Shown in pieces: positions 5,438 to 6,952 of a stretch of DNA of 6,952 bases; position 1 is the stretch's first letter, and every line of letters begins with the position of its first letter. The notes beneath the pieces are model-generated. The model did no database searches. It saw nothing but the letters and a program-made list of their open reading frames with translations, and was not told the origin of the DNA. Origin of the DNA: Chlamydiota bacterium (lineage in GTDB: Bacteria > Chlamydiota > Chlamydiia > Chlamydiales > Rhabdochlamydiaceae); contig DAIEPN010000127.1 in assembly GCA_027348355.1 (NCBI GenBank), positions 1-6,952 on the forward strand, in the 5' to 3' direction. Position numbers and translations under genes: made by a program.

Positions 5438-6775
5438 ATGCAAAAAGTTCTTGTAATTGGATTAGGGATAAGTGGAAAAGCCGCAGCCGAGTTTTTATTG
5501 ACAGGTGGGTATGAAGTTTTTGGATTTGATGATAATTTTTCTTACCATAATGAGCCAGGCGCAAAAATTACTTTAATAGATAAAAATGATCTTTCCTTCT
5601 TGAATGAATGTGCTTTTGTTGTTCTCTCTCCTGGAGTCCCTAAAAATCATTTTTTATGTAAAAAAGCAGAAGAACTTTCTTTAGAGATAATAGGAGAAGC
5701 AGAGCTGGGGTTTCGCATTCTTCATAAGAACTATCCTAACCAAAAGTGTATTGGGATCACGGGGACTAACGGAAAGACTACAGTGACCCTCCTTACAGAG
5801 CATATTTTACGGCACTGCGGTATCAAGGCTAGAGCTTTAGGAAATGTTGGGACACCGTTTACTTCTTATCTACAAAATGTTGACCCGGAAGAAATTCTTG
5901 TATGCGAACTGAGTTCTTATCAATTGGAGACAATGACCTGTCCAGTATTTGATTCTGCAGTGATTGTAAATATTACACCCGATCATTTAGATCGTTATAT
6001 TACAATGGAAGAGTATGCAAAGTCGAAAACCTATATCCATAGATGTCTCAAAAAAGAAGGGATTTTATTTGTCTATGAGAATTGTCTAAGGGATTTTCCC
6101 AAACTTTTTGAGAAAATGAATACGATTTCATACGGAGTTTCTACAAACTCCCACTTTTCTACGGATAAAAAATTCCTTTATAGACATGCAAATCCATTTT
6201 GTGTCCTTCCGGAATTTTTTGAAAAACTAGGCGTCCACGAGAGTGAAAATGCTCTCGCCGTCTGGTGTTTAGTCTCTATTTTTGGAATTTCTCCTGATGA
6301 TTTTATTTCTGGTTTGAGCTCGTTCACAAAACCATCGCATCGAATCGAGTTCGTGAAGACAATCGATGAAGTTGCCTATTATGATGATAGTAAGGGTACC
6401 AATGTTGATGCTGTGATCCAAGCTGTCAAAGCCATGCAAGGACCTGTCGTTTTGATCGCGGGCGGGGTAAACAAAGGGTTCCCTTTTACAATTTGGAAAG
6501 AAAGTTTTGTGGGAAAAGTGAAATATGTGATTAGTATAGGGGAGACTGCGCACTTGATCTCTCAACAACTCGGAGATGAATTCGCTGTATTAATTGCTTC
6601 TTCTCTGGAAGAAGCGGTAGAAAAGGCTTCTTCTATTGCGTCTAAAGGAGATTGTGTGCTTTTATCTCCAGGATGTTCTAGTTTTGATATGTTTCGAGAC
6701 TATAAGCACAGGGGTCAAGAATTTAAACGATGTGTAGCCGATTTGGAGAATAGGAGTAAAAATTATGAGTCGTAA
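5438..6775 (+). CDS. murD: UDP-N-acetylmuramoyl-L-alanine--D-glutamate ligase MurD
   Basis: MurD adds D-Glu to UDP-MurNAc-L-Ala in an ATP-dependent cytoplasmic step. The 445-residue length fits the family (E. coli 438). Domain 1 has VLVIGLGISGKAAAEFLL (4-21) and LSPGVPK (63-69). Domain 2 has the P-loop GITGTNGKTT (106-115, Lys113), CELSSYQLETM (156-166), NITPDHLDRY (178-187), and Lys197 in YAKSKTY, aligning with the carbamylated Lys198 of E. coli. Domain 3 has KPSHRIEFV (298-306), YYDDSKGTNVDAV (314-326), LIAGGVNKG (339-347), and LLSPGCSSFDMFRDYKHRGQEF (408-429). All key residues appear intact. The ATG lies 4 bases after the mraY stop. Its AGGA (5432-5435) overlaps that stop codon with only 2 bases of spacing, which suggests translational coupling. 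The 3' end overlaps nlpD by 11 bases. Confidence 0.97.
   Translation: MQKVLVIGLGISGKAAAEFLLTGGYEVFGFDDNFSYHNEPGAKITLIDKNDLSFLNECAFVVLSPGVPKNHFLCKKAEELSLEIIGEAELGFRILHKNYPNQKCIGITGTNGKTTVTLLTEHILRHCGIKARALGNVGTPFTSYLQNVDPEEILVCELSSYQLETMTCPVFDSAVIVNITPDHLDRYITMEEYAKSKTYIHRCLKKEGILFVYENCLRDFPKLFEKMNTISYGVSTNSHFSTDKKFLYRHANPFCVLPEFFEKLGVHESENALAVWCLVSIFGISPDDFISGLSSFTKPSHRIEFVKTIDEVAYYDDSKGTNVDAVIQAVKAMQGPVVLIAGGVNKGFPFTIWKESFVGKVKYVISIGETAHLISQQLGDEFAVLIASSLEEAVEKASSIASKGDCVLLSPGCSSFDMFRDYKHRGQEFKRCVADLENRSKNYES
6752..6756 (+). promoter_or_regulatory. Strong ribosome binding site for nlpD within murD
   Basis: AGGAG lies 8 bases before the ATG at 6765, inside the last codons of murD. It is the best Shine-Dalgarno sequence in the window and fixes the start of the overlapping downstream gene. 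Confidence 0.75.
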
Positions 6776-6952
6776 AGATACCATTATTATCGCAGTACTT
6801 ATCAACGTAGGGTTGTTGATTGTTTTATTTGCAACTTCAATCTCTTCTCAATCGGAACAAACGATTGCAAAGGCGACTCCAGTACTTGCACCTGCTCAAG
6901 CAGAGGTTGCATACTCTTCGCCTGCTCTTTCTGTGCGTCCTGCTGCAGTGGA
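6765..6952 (+). CDS. nlpD: NlpD-like septal cell-wall protein, N-terminal part (runs off the right edge)
   Basis: The frame is open from the ATG at 6765 to the window end, giving 62 residues. The start MSRKDTIIIAVLINVGLLIV has two basic residues and then one hydrophobic helix (about 6-25). It should be a signal anchor or uncleaved signal sequence with the rest of the protein outside the cytoplasm. No lipobox Cys is visible, unlike E. coli NlpD. A Ser/Ala/Pro-rich linker follows. The pattern M-x-R-[KR]-D, hydrophobic stretch, Asn, hydrophobic stretch, ATS/VTS resembles what I recall of C. trachomatis CT759 (NlpD), which sits in the same place after murD. Chlamydial NlpD carries LysM repeats and acts at the division septum with the amidase AmiA; those domains would lie beyond this window. 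The gene overlaps the murD stop by 11 bases and has a strong AGGAG. The identification rests mainly on gene order and the N-terminal pattern. Confidence 0.7.
   Translation, partial: MSRKDTIIIAVLINVGLLIVLFATSISSQSEQTIAKATPVLAPAQAEVAYSSPALSVRPAAV

Noticed and set aside
6269..6568. Antisense open frame of 99 codons within murD
   Set aside because: It lies opposite the conserved third domain of MurD; composition looks random and no family signature is seen.
1..6952. Mobile element, CRISPR array, prophage or toxin-antitoxin module
   Set aside because: No transposase, integrase, regular direct repeats or paired small genes were found; nearly all bases belong to housekeeping genes.

Overview
The window looks like a chromosomal segment of a chlamydia-like bacterium (phylum Chlamydiota, probably outside the Chlamydiaceae). 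The main reason is gene order. A groEL paralogue lies upstream of murF-mraY-murD, followed by a gene whose N-terminus closely resembles chlamydial NlpD. From memory, this is the Chlamydia trachomatis order CT755 (groEL3)-CT756-CT757-CT758-CT759. The base composition is moderately AT-rich. A family 9 (heptosyltransferase-type) glycosyltransferase fits an environmental chlamydia better than the heptose-less Chlamydiaceae. The genus cannot be settled from this window.

Layout. Positions 1-803 hold the C-terminal half of a GroEL, closed by a strong intrinsic terminator (818-850). The glycosyltransferase gene (853-1809, +) starts 3 bases after that hairpin. It converges on rsmI (1823-2653, -), with 13 bases between the two stop codons. 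Upstream of rsmI on the same strand is a complete tRNA-Cys(GCA) gene (2673-2743, -). The 74 bases between the tRNA and murF hold what look like two face-to-face promoters, one for tRNA-Cys/rsmI and one for the cell-wall genes. From 2818 to the window end, murF, mraY, murD and nlpD run on the + strand with little space between them and no visible terminator, so they are probably one operon.

How the genes work together. MurD adds D-Glu to UDP-MurNAc-L-Ala. MurF adds the terminal D-Ala-D-Ala dipeptide to make the UDP-MurNAc-pentapeptide. MraY moves phospho-MurNAc-pentapeptide onto undecaprenyl phosphate to give lipid I. NlpD belongs to the LysM-containing septal wall-remodelling proteins. The right half is therefore a division/cell-wall (dcw) segment. 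The left half is a mixed block of chaperone, envelope glycosyltransferase, tRNA and rRNA methyltransferase genes, lying between groEL and murF, which I recall as neighbours in Chlamydia.

The window is almost fully coding and no stretch above 300 bases lacks a gene. I see no mobile element, CRISPR array, phage gene or unknown multi-gene system. The points worth a second look are local: a terminator hairpin that masks the next gene's ribosome binding site, the overlapping divergent promoters, a tRNA-rsmI tandem with an SD-less GTG start, and a roughly 40-residue extracytoplasmic insertion in MraY.
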